Shown here: positions 32,951 to 43,086 of the stretch, one piece after another
How positions within the stretch are numbered: position 1 is the first letter of the stretch
How the letters are laid out: each line of letters opens with the position of its first letter
The notes under the pieces: model-generated
What the model was told of the DNA's origin: nothing
What the model saw: the letters and a program-made list of their open reading frames with translations, nothing else
Database searches by the model: none
Assembly: GCF_050624435.1 (NCBI RefSeq)
Contig: NC_134536.1
Location: forward strand, 9,242,758 to 9,306,757
From: Tenrec ecaudatus
Lineage: Eukaryota; Chordata; Mammalia; Afrosoricida; Tenrecidae
DNA: 64,000 nt
Direction of reading: 5' to 3'
Position numbers and translations under genes: made by a program

Positions 32951-33261
32951 GGGGGGCATCTGCCAGGTCTGGGCATACCCCGGTCCACAGGAGCTGGCTT
33001 CCTCGGGCGGAATAGCAATTTTCCAGAAAACAGCAGGAAATACAAGGGAAGCAAACACAGGCAGGGCCCGCTGTACCCGGCAGATGCCACGTTTGTCATG
33101 CATGAGAGGTTTGTGGTAAGCCTGTGCCAAGGAGCCTACCAGTGCTGTTATCCCAGTAACATGTGCCCTCCTTGCGTCTCTGGGACATACTGTGGTGCTT
33201 CTCACAATATGGCGAGCCTTTTCTTCTCGGTATTGGACATGGAATAGACCACCAACCCCAA

Positions 33262-33352
33262 ACTGCACTCACTCACTGCCACGCTGTTGATTCCAACAGG
33301 TAGTGAGCCCGCAGGACAGAGCAGAGCTGCCCCTGTGCGGTTCTGACCCTTA
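33262..33352 (-). mobile_element. AfroSINE, 3' part only
   Basis: Plus strand reads CTGCACTCACTCACTGCCAC, TTGATTCCAACAGGTAG and GACAGAGCAGAGCTGCCCCT. The rest is missing; an RTE 3' end begins about 10 bases further on. Confidence 0.75.
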
Positions 33353-33362
33353 TGCAGTGACG

Positions 33363-33880
33363 GTTGTTGTCGTCGTTAGGTGCCATCGAGTCAGCTCCGA
33401 CCCATAGTGACCCCGTGTACTGGCAAACGAAACACGGCACGGTCCTACACCATCCTCACAGCGAGCGGTTCCTGTGCCCGAGCCCCCTGATGCAGCCCTG
33501 TCAGTCCATCTCACCCAGGGCCTTCCTCTTTCTTTCACCACGCCTCCACTTTACCAAATGTGATGTCCTTCTCCAGGGACTGGTCTCCCCTGACAACATG
33601 TCCAAAGTGCGTAAGACCAAGTCTTGCCGTCCTCAAAGAAACATCCTTGCTCGTCGATACACTAAAGAGGTCTTGTGCAGCAGACTTACTTAGTGCCATA
33701 CTTCTTCTTTGATCCCGACGGCTAATTCCATGAGCATCGATTGTGGACCCAAGTAAGACAAAATCCTTGACAACTTCAACCTTCTCTCTCTTGAGCATGG
33801 TGTTAGCCATTGGTCCAGTTGTGAGGATGTTGGTCTTCTTTACATTGAGTTGTAATCCACACTGAAGGCTGCAATAAGCA
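33363..33880 (-). mobile_element. RTE LINE, 3' part
   Basis: The minus-strand frame reads MANTMLKREKVEVVKDFVLL, GSTIDAHGISRRDQRRSMAL and TARLGLTHFGHVVRGDQSLE. This is the RTE C-terminal region (V-x-D-F-x-x-L-G-S). The 3' end on the minus strand is GAGCTGACTCGATGGCACCT followed by AACGACGACAACAAC, an intact RTE tail. This is one of the better preserved copies. Confidence 0.88.
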
Positions 33881-34679
33881 GTTGGTGGGACTCAAATAAT
33901 TTAACAACTGGTGATGGCCATTTCAAGTCTAAAAATTATGTACCGAGATAGTTCATTATTTCATACAGTTAAAACTTAAAGAAGAACATTGAAAGAGTCA
34001 CAAAAAACTAGATTTTAGACCACACCACACCAAGGGCGTGCAACAGAACAAGGGGAGCAGAGCAAGGATATTCCAAGGGAGTACTAGAAATAAGACTTTG
34101 GGGCCAGGGCATGGCACCTCATCAGACTCAACCCGAAAACACTTCCAAAGGTCAACAAACAGACCTTGAACTATTTACAGGGTTTTCTTTTCTTTTTTTT
34201 TGTCATTGGTTTTTTGTTGCTGTTGTTTTGTTGCTTTATTTTGCTCTGTCTTGTTTTTGTGCGTGTTATTATCTCTGCAGGTGTATCTAGATAAGATAGG
34301 CAGGAAAAACAATCTAGAGGAGAAAACAACAGATGGTTCTGGGGAACATGGGAAAGGGGGAGGTGGGGAAAAGGAAGTGGTGTTAACAAACCCAGGGACA
34401 AGGGAACAACAAGTGATCCAAAACTGGTGGCAAGGGGGGTAGAGGAGGCCGGGTAGGGCTTGATCAAGGGCAATGTAATCAAGAGGAATTACTGAAATCC
34501 AAATGAAGGCTGAGCATGACAGTAGGACAAAAGGAACGTAAAAGGAAATAGAGGAAAGAACTAGGAGGCAAAAGGCATTTATAAGGTCTAAATACAGGCA
34601 TGAACATATGTAAATATATTTATATATGATGATGGGGAAATAGACCTATGTGAATATATTTATAGGTTTTAGTATTAAA

Positions 34680-35612
34680 GTATCAGATGGACATTGGGTG
34701 TCCACTCAAGTACTCCCTCAATGCAAGAACACTTTGCTCTATTAACCTGGTATTCCCTGATGCTCACCTTCCCAATATGAGCACTGAAGACAAATGGGTG
34801 CATAAGCAAATGTGGTAAAGAAAGCTTATGGTGCCCGGCTATCAAAAGATATAGCGTCTGGGGTCTTAAAGGCTTGAAGGTAAACAAGCAGCCACCTAGC
34901 TCAGAAGCAACAAAGTCCACATGGAAGAAGCACACCAGCCTGTGTGATCATGAGGTGTTGAAGGGATCACAGGTATCAGACATCAAAGAACAAAAAATCA
35001 AATCATTGTGAATGGGGGGTGTGTGCAGATTGGGGACCCAAGACCCATCTGTAGGCAACAGGATATCTCCTTACAGAAGGGTCCCAGGGAGGAGACTAGC
35101 CAATCAGGGTGCAGTGTAGCAAGGATGAAACATACAACTTTACTCTAGTTCCTAAATGCATCCTCCCCTCCCCACCTCCCCGACTCTCACGATCCCAATT
35201 GTACTTTACAAATCTGGTTAGACCAGAGGATGTACACTGGCACAGATAGGAACTGGGAACACAGGGAATCCAGGACAGATGATCCCTTTAGGACCAATGC
35301 TGAGAGTGGTGATACCAGGAGGGTGAAGGGAGGGTGGGGTAGAAAGGGTAACCGATAATAGGGATCTACGTATAACCTCCTCCCTGGGGGATGGACAACA
35401 GAAAAGTGGGTAAAGGGAGACATCGGATAGTGTAAGATAAGACAAAATAATAATTTATATATTATCAAGGGTTCATCAAGGGCTTAAGTGGAGAGCAAAT
35501 GTTTTGAGAATGTTGAGGGCAACAAATGTGCAAATGTGCTTCACACAATTGACGTATGTATGTATTGTGATAAGAGTTGTATGAGCCCCCAATAAAATGA
35601 TTTTTTTTAAAG
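34680..35612 (+). mobile_element. LINE 3'-tail copy (family A), long
   Basis: Blocks in order: GAAGACAAATGGGTGCATAA, TATCAAAAGATATAGCGTCT, GGGGTCTTAAAGGCTTGAAG, AGCTCAGAAGCAACAAAGTC, CCATCTGTAGGCAACAGGAT, GACCAGAGGATGTACACTGG, and a tail ending GCCCCCAATAAAATGATTTT. The same blocks recur at 55370-56232. It is probably an L1 3'UTR; no coding sequence is present. Confidence 0.85.
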
Positions 35613-35647
35613 ATACTTCTTTTTTACTTTGGCTAATGCTTTTTTTC

Positions 35648-36130
35648 TTTTATTAATCATTTTATTGGGGGGCCTCTTACACATCTTATAACAATCCATC
35701 ATTCATTGTATTAAAGCACACTTGTACATATGTTGCCATCAACATTTCCAAAACACTTTCTTCCTGCTTGAGCCCTTCCTATCAGCTCCTGCTTTTCCTC
35801 CTCCCTCCCCAGCACCTCCCACCCTTACGAATCCTTGATCCATTATATATTATTATAATTATTTCATGTCTTACACTGTCTGTTGTCTCCCTTCACCCAC
35901 CTGTTATTCGGTCCCCCAAGGAGGGCTATATATCCAACCTTGTGATGGGCGCCCAATCTCCCCTTCCCTCCTCTCCACGCCCCTTCCCTATCCATGTTGC
36001 TTCTTGATTGGCATCCTCCCTTGTAATACTCTGCGCTTTATTGGCTGTGTGATCTATCCTGAACCATCTTTTCACTGGGAGAGTCGACTCCCTCACATTC
36101 CTTTTGAGGTCGGACAATTAGAAAACAGCC
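35648..36130 (-). mobile_element. LINE 3'-tail copy (family A), opposite orientation
   Basis: Plus strand starts AATCATTTTATTGGGG, then ACAATCCATCATTCATTGTA, TTGCCATCAACATTTCCAAA, GCTTGAGCCCTTCCTATCAG and TACACTGTCTGTTGTCTCCC. This is the reverse complement of the tail at 35400-35612. It lies about 36 bases from that tail, end to end. Confidence 0.82.
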
Positions 36131-37149
36131 ATTGTGTTTACTATATTAGAAACAGTTGATTTCTCTGAAGAAATTACATTCATCTTTGAGAAATCCTCTT
36201 TTGCTGCTGAACTTAACACACTGCAGACAGATCCAGAGTTTACTCATGTTTCCCAGACGCCATCAGATAACTCATGATTTCCACAGGCTGTCTTCAGATG
36301 CCATCTGCTTGGATACATTTTAACTACTTCGTCTATTTAGGCATTTACATCAGTAGTGACTGTATCACACTTGATTGTCTTCATGTTCTTCTTGTTTATT
36401 TAGCATCTTAGTGCATTTTGGTTACATCAAATAGTTACTACTTGTTTGAATTGTTTTGCAAGGAGTTGTGCACTTAAGATCAAACCTTGGTGAAATGTAA
36501 AACATCCCCTACATCGCTCAAGTGGTCGCCCGTTACACAAAAAATGTGAAGAAATTCTTAGCCCTAATTCTTCTAATATTTCAAAGTAATATGGATTATG
36601 TCGATTATTTTATAAGAAGTTTATAATTTCATGAAGAATATTGTTCATAAAATAATGTTCCACATACATTGCAAAATACTGTTTCATGTGAGATGTTTTA
36701 TATTAAAAAACTGAAAGTTATAAATAAAAAAAAGTTGATGAGATGTAAATCCATTTATGGTGTAATGCAAAAAAAAACCTAACAGCCGAAAAAATACATG
36801 GCTATTTGGGTAAGTTGGTAAAAAAAATCCGGTCTTTAATGTGTTAGCAATAATTGTGATGACAATATTTGGGGCTCTTTGAACACTTTCAGGAATTGCA
36901 TAATTCACTCACCACATCTGGTGGGAATCTGGGACGTAACACATGGATGAAACAAATGATTGTGCTGTCACCCTCTGCTTCTCTGGCACTTTTTCTCTGT
37001 ACGTTGTTATATGTTGTTTACTGAAGTCACAAACACAAGGGAGTAAAAATGTGGTGTTTCATCAAAAATGTGAGTTCTATTAAATGCATAGATAATACAA
37101 ACGTAGTTCTGTCTAACTTTTCATACTTAAAGGCGGAATGAACATTACT

Positions 37150-38045
37150 ACAGGCACATAGAATACATGGTTGCACAGATGAGCGCTACAGAGAGAGGAA
37201 GATATATAACTTTGTGATTTCTACATTGGGTCGATGCCTGGCCACCAACCTTAGAAGGAACCCTGATTACATGTGCCATTTTAACAACCAGTTTGCCAAA
37301 GTCAACAAAAAAATGAGGTATTGGCTTTGCTGAACCATAGACTCCTTCAATATTACAACTGGATGCCTGATTTTTTTCTTTTGTTCTTTCAGCTTGGGAG
37401 ATTCTTCCCTTTTGGTTTCTAGAAGTGTGCACGCTTCATTATAATACTTTACTTTTTCTTCTTAAGGTGTCCTTTGTACTCTTCTGTTTAATTCTTTGAC
37501 TTCAACATTTCTTCTAAAGCAGCGTTAGCTACTTACGCTCAAGAGCAAGTTTCAGAGTTTCTTCAGGCACGTACCCTGGTCTTGTCTTTCTCTCTTTCCT
37601 TTTAATGATCTTTTTAGCTTTCTTATTTGAGGTTCTTGAAGTCATCCCACAACTTGTCTAGTCTTTTGTCATTCATGTTCAATAGGTCAAATCAATTCTT
37701 GAGATGGTCTCAAAATTCAGGTGGGATATACACAAAGTTCTATTTTGGCTCTCATAGGCTTGAGTTCTCTTCAGTCCTAACTTGAGCAAAAGCCTAAGAG
37801 CATGCGATGGGCTGAACTACAGTTGCCCCCTCAACTTATTCTGATTGATAACACTGAGCTTCTCCATCATCTCTTTCCACAGATAGAGTAGACTTGATTC
37901 CTAGTTTTTTCAGAGCAGGAGGTCCATTTTTATAGCTGTCACTTATTTTGTTGAAAAAGGTGTTTGCATTGAACATGCCATCCACTGTTCCTGCGAGATT
38001 CTCTCTAGTGATCCTCAGCATCGTTTCTATCACCGTGGTCCTTAT
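37150..38045 (-). mobile_element. RTE LINE, 5' region
   Basis: Minus-strand reading gives ISQAERTKEKNQASSCNIEG then VYGSAKPI. Before that are blocks such as GAGACCATCTCAAGAATTGA and GACTAGACAAGTTGTGGGAT, which fit the RTE region before the reverse transcriptase. Upstream, contiguous, is a 65-codon open frame (38033-37836) with NLAGTVDGMFNANTFFNKIS and NGPPALKKLGIKSTLSVERD, probably part of the RTE 5' frame; that link is inference from contiguity. Confidence 0.68.
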
Positions 38046-38052
38046 TCTTTAA

Positions 38053-38590
38053 TTCTGACTCTCACATTTGATATAGTTAGTTTATTGTGCCAACCTGGCC
38101 GATAAACACATGTGGGGTTAATTGAAGGGCGGAGGGATAAATGGCTTGGTGAGCCTCGCCTTTCGAGTTCTCGGGTCTCTTGCTTTCTGATGGTCAGACC
38201 AGGGTGCAGCTGCCTGAGCCAGTTCCTTGCTTTAGCTGGCAAGGCTGACTTCCTGCAAGACATCCCTGAAGAGAAGCCACATGGACCTACCCTGCTGCAG
38301 CCCTGGGTGCTGGAGTACCCATGTGGAGACCCCTGCCAGTGCTGAGATGATTACCCTTTCACTGACTTGGCTTTCCTCCTGCAGTCGGCATCACTACGTG
38401 TGTTTTGTGAGATGGAGGACTTCATGGATTGGTGTCGGACATATGGGTTAATGGGTTAAGGTTGGACTTGTGAGCTTGGACAGTACTGGGTTGAAATGTT
38501 TTTTTTTTACGCACACTTAACCTTTATAGAAAACTCTCTCTTATACATGAGCTTCTGTGGATTTGTTTCTTCAAAGAACCCACAATACAC
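38053..38590 (+). repeat. Dispersed repeat, LTR-like (copy 1)
   Basis: Contains TTTATTGTGCCAACCTGGCC, GTGGAGACCCCTGCCAGTGC, GAGATGATTACC, GGATTGGTGTCGGACATATG and GTTAATGGGTTAAGGTTGGA. Blocks in the same order occur at 42026-42391. An ERV/MaLR-type LTR or solo repeat is possible, but I could not assign a family. Confidence 0.6.
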
Positions 38591-39921
38591 AACATTCAAA
38601 ACATCAGTAATCATCAATTCATCTTGATGGCGTTTGAAAAACTTCAGAAGGCAGAAGCTGGCAAAGACCTTCAATGTCTTCATCTTTGCCATCAGGGGTT
38701 GGTGAGAAAAGCTAGGTCATGGTTCTATTAACCGGTCTTTCTCGCGTTCCAGTTGGATCGTGAAATGTTCTTTTTGAATGCGAAAATGCCACGCCATTTC
38801 TCTTTTGGATGCCCCTCCCCGCACCTGTCTAAGTCAAAATGGCCAGTGCCCATCCATTTCAGCCTAGGAAGTCAATCTTCAAGCATTGTGCTTCATTTGG
38901 GGCCATTTCTGACTTTCCTGGATTCGGGCAGTGATGAGAAGAGGAGATTCCGTGAAACGAATACACACACAGTGAGAGGGCCCCAGGGCTCCGAGTTCTT
39001 TCCTTCGTGGGGCATGTGAGCTCTGAGAAGGGCCAGTGGCCGCTGGTCCACAGGGCTCAGTCAGGGGGCCCCTTTGCTCTCCGGCCACCTGAGTTTTCCT
39101 CGGGAAAGAGCAAAAGCCACAAGGAAGGGAGAGACACGACGTGAGGTGAAGCATGTGGGAACCCGGGTCCCCGAGGCTGGGTTGCGTGGCGGACTTTTCT
39201 TTAGGAGGCAAGACTGAGCCTGTTCAGCAAAGCGAACTCAATGCTCCCCTTCCCTCGCCCGACAGGAGGAAGTGTGAAGGACACGGCCATGGGCTGGCCG
39301 CAGGGACACAGAGCCGTCTGGAGAAACAAAACCCCTTTCCTCACCATGCAGAGTACAGAGTTGGCGGGAAAGTGACCTCCCTGTGACCCTCCCTTGCTGG
39401 AGAGTTCCTCAATGGCTATTTCTTCGACACGGTTCACAGGGGAAGGCGTCGGGGACCAGAGCCCCGCTCGGCGCTCCATGGGACATGGCATCGCCTCCCT
39501 CTTTCCTGTGCTGGAATGCTGACCCAGGTCAGGTTGGTGGCATCTCGTCCCAGCAGTTATTGATCTCACTGGTCCCGAAACCAGACTCACTGCCGTCCAG
39601 CCTGTGCTCTCAGACTGGAAACATCCCCAGGAGCAGCCTTTCCCCTGCGTAGTGGCTGGGGGTTCAGTCTGCCCCTGGTCTTGGGGTGAGCAGCCCAATG
39701 CGTATCTCATAACGTCCCCGGAATGGCCTGACACCACTCATAAAAGGGCACATTTAAAAGAAAAACAAAACCCAGTGGTCCTTGAGACGTTCTGACACCA
39801 GCCAGAAACGGCCCCTGTGGCATCACGGGCCGGCACAGCTCCCTTCCACGCCATCCCACTTCCGAATCAGAACCTGCTCCACCCGAAGGTGTTCTCTGAC
39901 ACACAGAGGCACAGCCCAGCT

Positions 39922-40452
39922 TTGGTGTCAACTCCAACTCCTGGCGGCTGTATGTCAGAGCAGCCTGCTCCACAGGGCTTCCTCGGCTGCAGTCTGAGTG
40001 GAAGCAGACTACCCAGGCCTCACCTCCTCGGATCCACTGGGTGGGCTTGAACCGCCAACCTTTAGGTCAGTGTGGTTGCTGGGCACCGAGAAGTCTGTTT
40101 CAGCAGACTCGGCGAGACCGTGGCCCATAGGGACTTCCCAGGCTGTAGTCTCAATGGGAGATCACCGGGGCTTTGTTTCCTCAGAGCAGATGGTTGGTTT
40201 AACCGCCAAAGTTTTGGGTAGCAGCTAAACACGTTAATCACTGCGTGGAGCCACCAAACTCAAAACCAAACTCACTGTGAGCGAGCTGATCCTGGCGCAC
40301 AGTGACCTGGCTCTACAGAACTGTCCTGTGGGTTTTCAAGCCTGTAACCCTTTGTGGGAGTAGACAGGCTCGTCTTTCTCCCAAGGACAACTGCCGGCTT
40401 TCCCGTTAACAGCCCGATGCACCAGCAGTTACCTGCTGCCAGGCTCCCCTGA
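39922..40452 (-). mobile_element. Three AfroSINEs in a row, same orientation
   Basis: 39922-40086 (GTGTCAACTCCAACTCCTGG to CTTGAACCGCCAACCTTTAG), 40108-40248 (CAATGGGAGATCACCGGGGC to AACACGTTAATCACTGCGTG), and 40257-40452 (AAACCAAACTCACTGTGAGC to AGTTACCTGCTGCCAGGCTC). Each reads from 3' end to 5' end on the plus strand. Confidence 0.82.
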
Positions 40453-40549
40453 GTCACCAGGCCTTATTTGTTCAATTATTTTTTTATCCTTCCAGGAGGA
40501 ATCTATGTTTCTCCCCACCTACTGACATTTGGGGGTCTGCATCTGAAAT

Positions 40550-40725
40550 AAAGGGGTCCTGTCTGCCCAGGGGTGCAGGGTAGGAGGTTCAGGCCCAGCA
40601 GCTGTTCGGTGGGAGAAAGAGGAGGCTGGCTGCTCTGACAAGGTCTATTGTCACAGGAGTCCTACGGAGCAGCCCCACGCTGTCCTACAAGGCTGCTGTG
40701 AGTCCGAAATCAACTTGAGAGCAGG
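40550..40725 (+). mobile_element. AfroSINE, degraded
   Basis: GTCCTGTCTGCCCAGGGGTG, GGAGGTTCAGGCCCAGCAGC, GTGGGAGAAAGAGGAGGCTG, then CTGTGAGTCCGAAATCAACT. Confidence 0.75.
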
Positions 40726-41746
40726 TCCCAAAGAAGTGAATAACCTTGGCGATAAGTACTTATGACAGAGGAGTTGAGGGAGAAGTGTAGAGCCCGGGCT
40801 GCTGACTGTAGGGGTGGACTTTAGTGATCCCCTCCCCACCCGCCCCCACCACCCATTCCCATTCCCGCTCTGTGAATGACAGATGGGCAGGAAATAAGGA
40901 ACAGGCGACCACCCAAGTCCTGATCCTCCTTGTATAAAAAGCACCCACTCTTCCGGGGCTGCCAAAAGGATTTCTTCATAGTTCATGCCCCTTGGGGGCT
41001 TATAGAGTAACTACCTCCTTAGAATTAATTACACGTTTCAATCAGCGGGCAGCCCTCCTCCGTCTTGCAGCTGGAAGGGACTCACTAGCAGTGGGGGAGT
41101 CCTTGCTGGGGTGGAGACAGGTAGAACACATCCCTGGCAAGCAGCAGGCCATGTTGGGTCCCAAGCTTCCCGAGGCTCTCAGGCCTGACGCAGAGGCACC
41201 CTGGACCAGTGGCCATTTGGATCAACAAAAGCACAGGGTTCTGAAAGTTCAGCAAGCCTAGGCTGGAGTCTCTAACTATCTGCCCTTTCTGCCCCTCAAT
41301 CTGAACCGATGGACCTGGTGTCCTGGGACAGCACCTCCCCAGCCTCACTGTCAGAATGGTCAACCTGTGACGTCGACCTTCACACCAAAGCTTCAGGATG
41401 CAATTGTGGGGCACCCCTTCACCCCCTGGTAATTCCCCAGTGATGCTCCCACACCAGGATATGGCTGCCAGACCCTCAGAACGACAGGCATCTCTGCGTA
41501 GGGCCCCCTGGGCACACACACCTGGGGACCGGGGTAGCTAGCCAGCTTGTGAGGGATAGCGGGAATGTTGGGAAGCCTTGTTGAGCCAAGACTGGGGCCG
41601 ACTTGCCAGATAAGCAGAGGTTGCTGAGGGGAGGGAACCTTTATGAACCAGGCTGCACTGAGCAGAATGGGGTCACTGCAGCGCTGGGGTGTGGCACCCC
41701 AGCCCAGGAGGTGGGTGTGCACAGTTGACCCATGGGTGCTGTGTAC

Positions 41747-41881
41747 CTTTCAACCCTGAGCGGATGATGGTCGGGGACAAGTCGTCATAGTTGCTCATCA
41801 GGCTGATGTCTCCAGAGGTGAAGCTGACGGTGAGCAGAGGCTTGAAGCTCTGCACTGGGATGGGATACGCTGCGGGGCCAT
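41747..41881 (-). CDS. TULP4: TULP4 exon D: WD40 region (residues 158-202)
   Basis: 135 bases: two bases complete Asp158, then 44 codons, then one base shared with exon E (G|AG, Glu203). Acceptor GTCTGCAG|ATGGCC; donor TTGAAAG|GTACAC. The peptide reads DGPAAYPIPVQ, then PLLTVSFTSGDISLMSNYDD and ends IRSGLK. The hydrophobic-strand plus turn pattern (LLTVSFTSGDISLM) fits a WD40 blade. The phases agree exactly with both neighbouring exons, which supports the boundaries. Confidence 0.95.
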
Positions 41882-42463
41882 CTGCAGACAAGGTGCTGGT
41901 CAGAGAAGGCAGGAGCATGGGACCCACCCCCACCCACCCCATCTCACTTCCCAAGGCCTCTCCTTTCCTAGGCAGTTCCCCGGGGGACCCCCTCGGGTGT
42001 CCTCCACCCTCCTACAGCCCTGCTGTGGTAGTTACATAATGTTGTCAATTTGAGACTTAAGAGTGAAGGGGTGGGGCTCTGGAGCCAAAGGAGCCACGTG
42101 GAGACCCTGCCAGCACTGAGATGCTCACCCTGCCACTGGATCCACAAGACTTCCCACCCATTGGTCTGTGATCTTCCTGCATTCGGCGTCATTGCATGTG
42201 TTTCTTTAGTCCGAAGAGGACTTTATAGATTGGTATCGGACATATGAGCTAATATCGGAATTATGGACTTGATCTGGACTGGGCTGGGATGTTTTCTCCA
42301 TATTCAATTGCTCCTGTATATAAAGTTCTTTCTTATACACATAGGAGCCTCTCTGGATTCGTCTCTCTAGTCTACCCGGACTAACACACCAGCCCACAGA
42401 GGGCTCCACCACCAGCCCCCTAGCCCTCTGAGGTGGGCACACCCAGCGCCAGGGCAGGGCTAC
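41882..42463 (-). other. TULP4: TULP4 intron C-D, mostly one dispersed repeat
   Basis: 582 bases. 42026-42391 is copy 2 of the LTR-like repeat seen at 38053: TTGTCAATTTGAGACTTAAG, GTGGAGACCCTGCCAGCACT, GATTGGTATCGGACATATGA, ending CTAGTCTACCCGGACTAACA with CA. A TG...CA frame (TGGTAG...AACACA) fits an LTR. Confidence 0.75.
42026..42391 (+). repeat. Dispersed repeat, LTR-like (copy 2)
   Basis: Shares the ordered blocks of copy 1 (38053-38590). Ends look like TGGTAGTTAC and GGACTAACACA. A TATATAAAG box-like motif is near 42316. Family unassigned. Confidence 0.6.
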
Positions 42464-42644
42464 CTTGGGGAGGGGAGTAGTCATCCGAGTCCGTGTCGCT
42501 CTCGCTGCTGTCCTCCACCAGGAAGATGGGGTAGTTCCAGGACATGCCCAGGATGCCGGCGGCCTCGTGCAGGAGCACATGCGCCAGCATGCGCCCATGG
42601 CAGTCCATGACGATCACCTGCCCGTCAGCTGTGCCGAACAGCAC
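42464..42644 (-). CDS. TULP4: TULP4 exon C: WD40 repeat and acidic Ser/Asp loop (residues 98-157)
   Basis: 181 bases: 60 codons plus one base, so the exon ends in phase 1 (G|AT with exon D, giving Asp158). Acceptor TTGCAG|GTGCTG; donor CCCAAG|GTAGCC. The peptide starts VLFGTADGQVIVMD, a canonical propeller blade, continues with GMSWNYPIFLVED, and ends in the acidic stretch DSSESDTDSDDY followed by SPPQ. The Ser/Asp-rich stretch looks like a flexible loop between blades and has casein-kinase-2-like sites; that functional reading is inference. Only 582 bases of intron separate it from exon D. Confidence 0.95.
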
Positions 42645-42899
42645 CTGCAACCCAGACCCAGCGGTGTCCCTCAGCCCACTATCAGACGGGCTGCGTGTCC
42701 CGTCTTTCTTCGTGTGAAGGAGACCGTGGCTGGGCAGGGGGTGTCCTACACCAGCCCCTCTGAGACACAGAAGGAGCTCATCAGACACAGAAGCAACAAG
42801 GCCCAGGGGCTAAGAGAGGCGCCACGGGATGCTCTGGAAGTTGAGATAAAGCCTTCCCCCGCCCCGCCCAGCGCTGACACTGAATCCACACCTCATCTC

Positions 42900-43086
42900 C
42901 TGACCCTGTGGTGGGGTGATGGGTTACGAGTTGGCCAGCTGACTGCAGGGGGGCAGTTCGAGCCCACCAGCCACCCCTCGGGTCCCAGAGGTGGCGACAG
43001 CCTTGGGAACCCCGTGGGGCAGTTCTGCCCTGTGCCACGGGCCCTGTGGGTTGGAATCACTCCTTGGCAGTGAGCTGGGTTTGGGT
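42900..43086 (+). mobile_element. AfroSINE
   Basis: GACCCTGTGGTGGGGTGATG, GGGTTACGAGTTGGCCAGCT, GGCAGTTCGAGCCCACCAGC, CCTTGGGAACCCCGTGGGGC and end GGAATCACTCCTTGGCAGTG. Confidence 0.88.

Larger units (their letters stand above)
31626..41746 (-). other. TULP4: TULP4 intron D-E
   Basis: 10.1 kb. It contains AfroSINEs (31999, 32780, 33262, 39922-40452, 40550), RTE copies on the minus strand (33363, 37150), two LINE tails pointing at each other (34680-36130) and an LTR-like repeat (38053-38590). 36130-37150 is AT-rich and 38600-39900 is unassigned. Confidence 0.85.
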
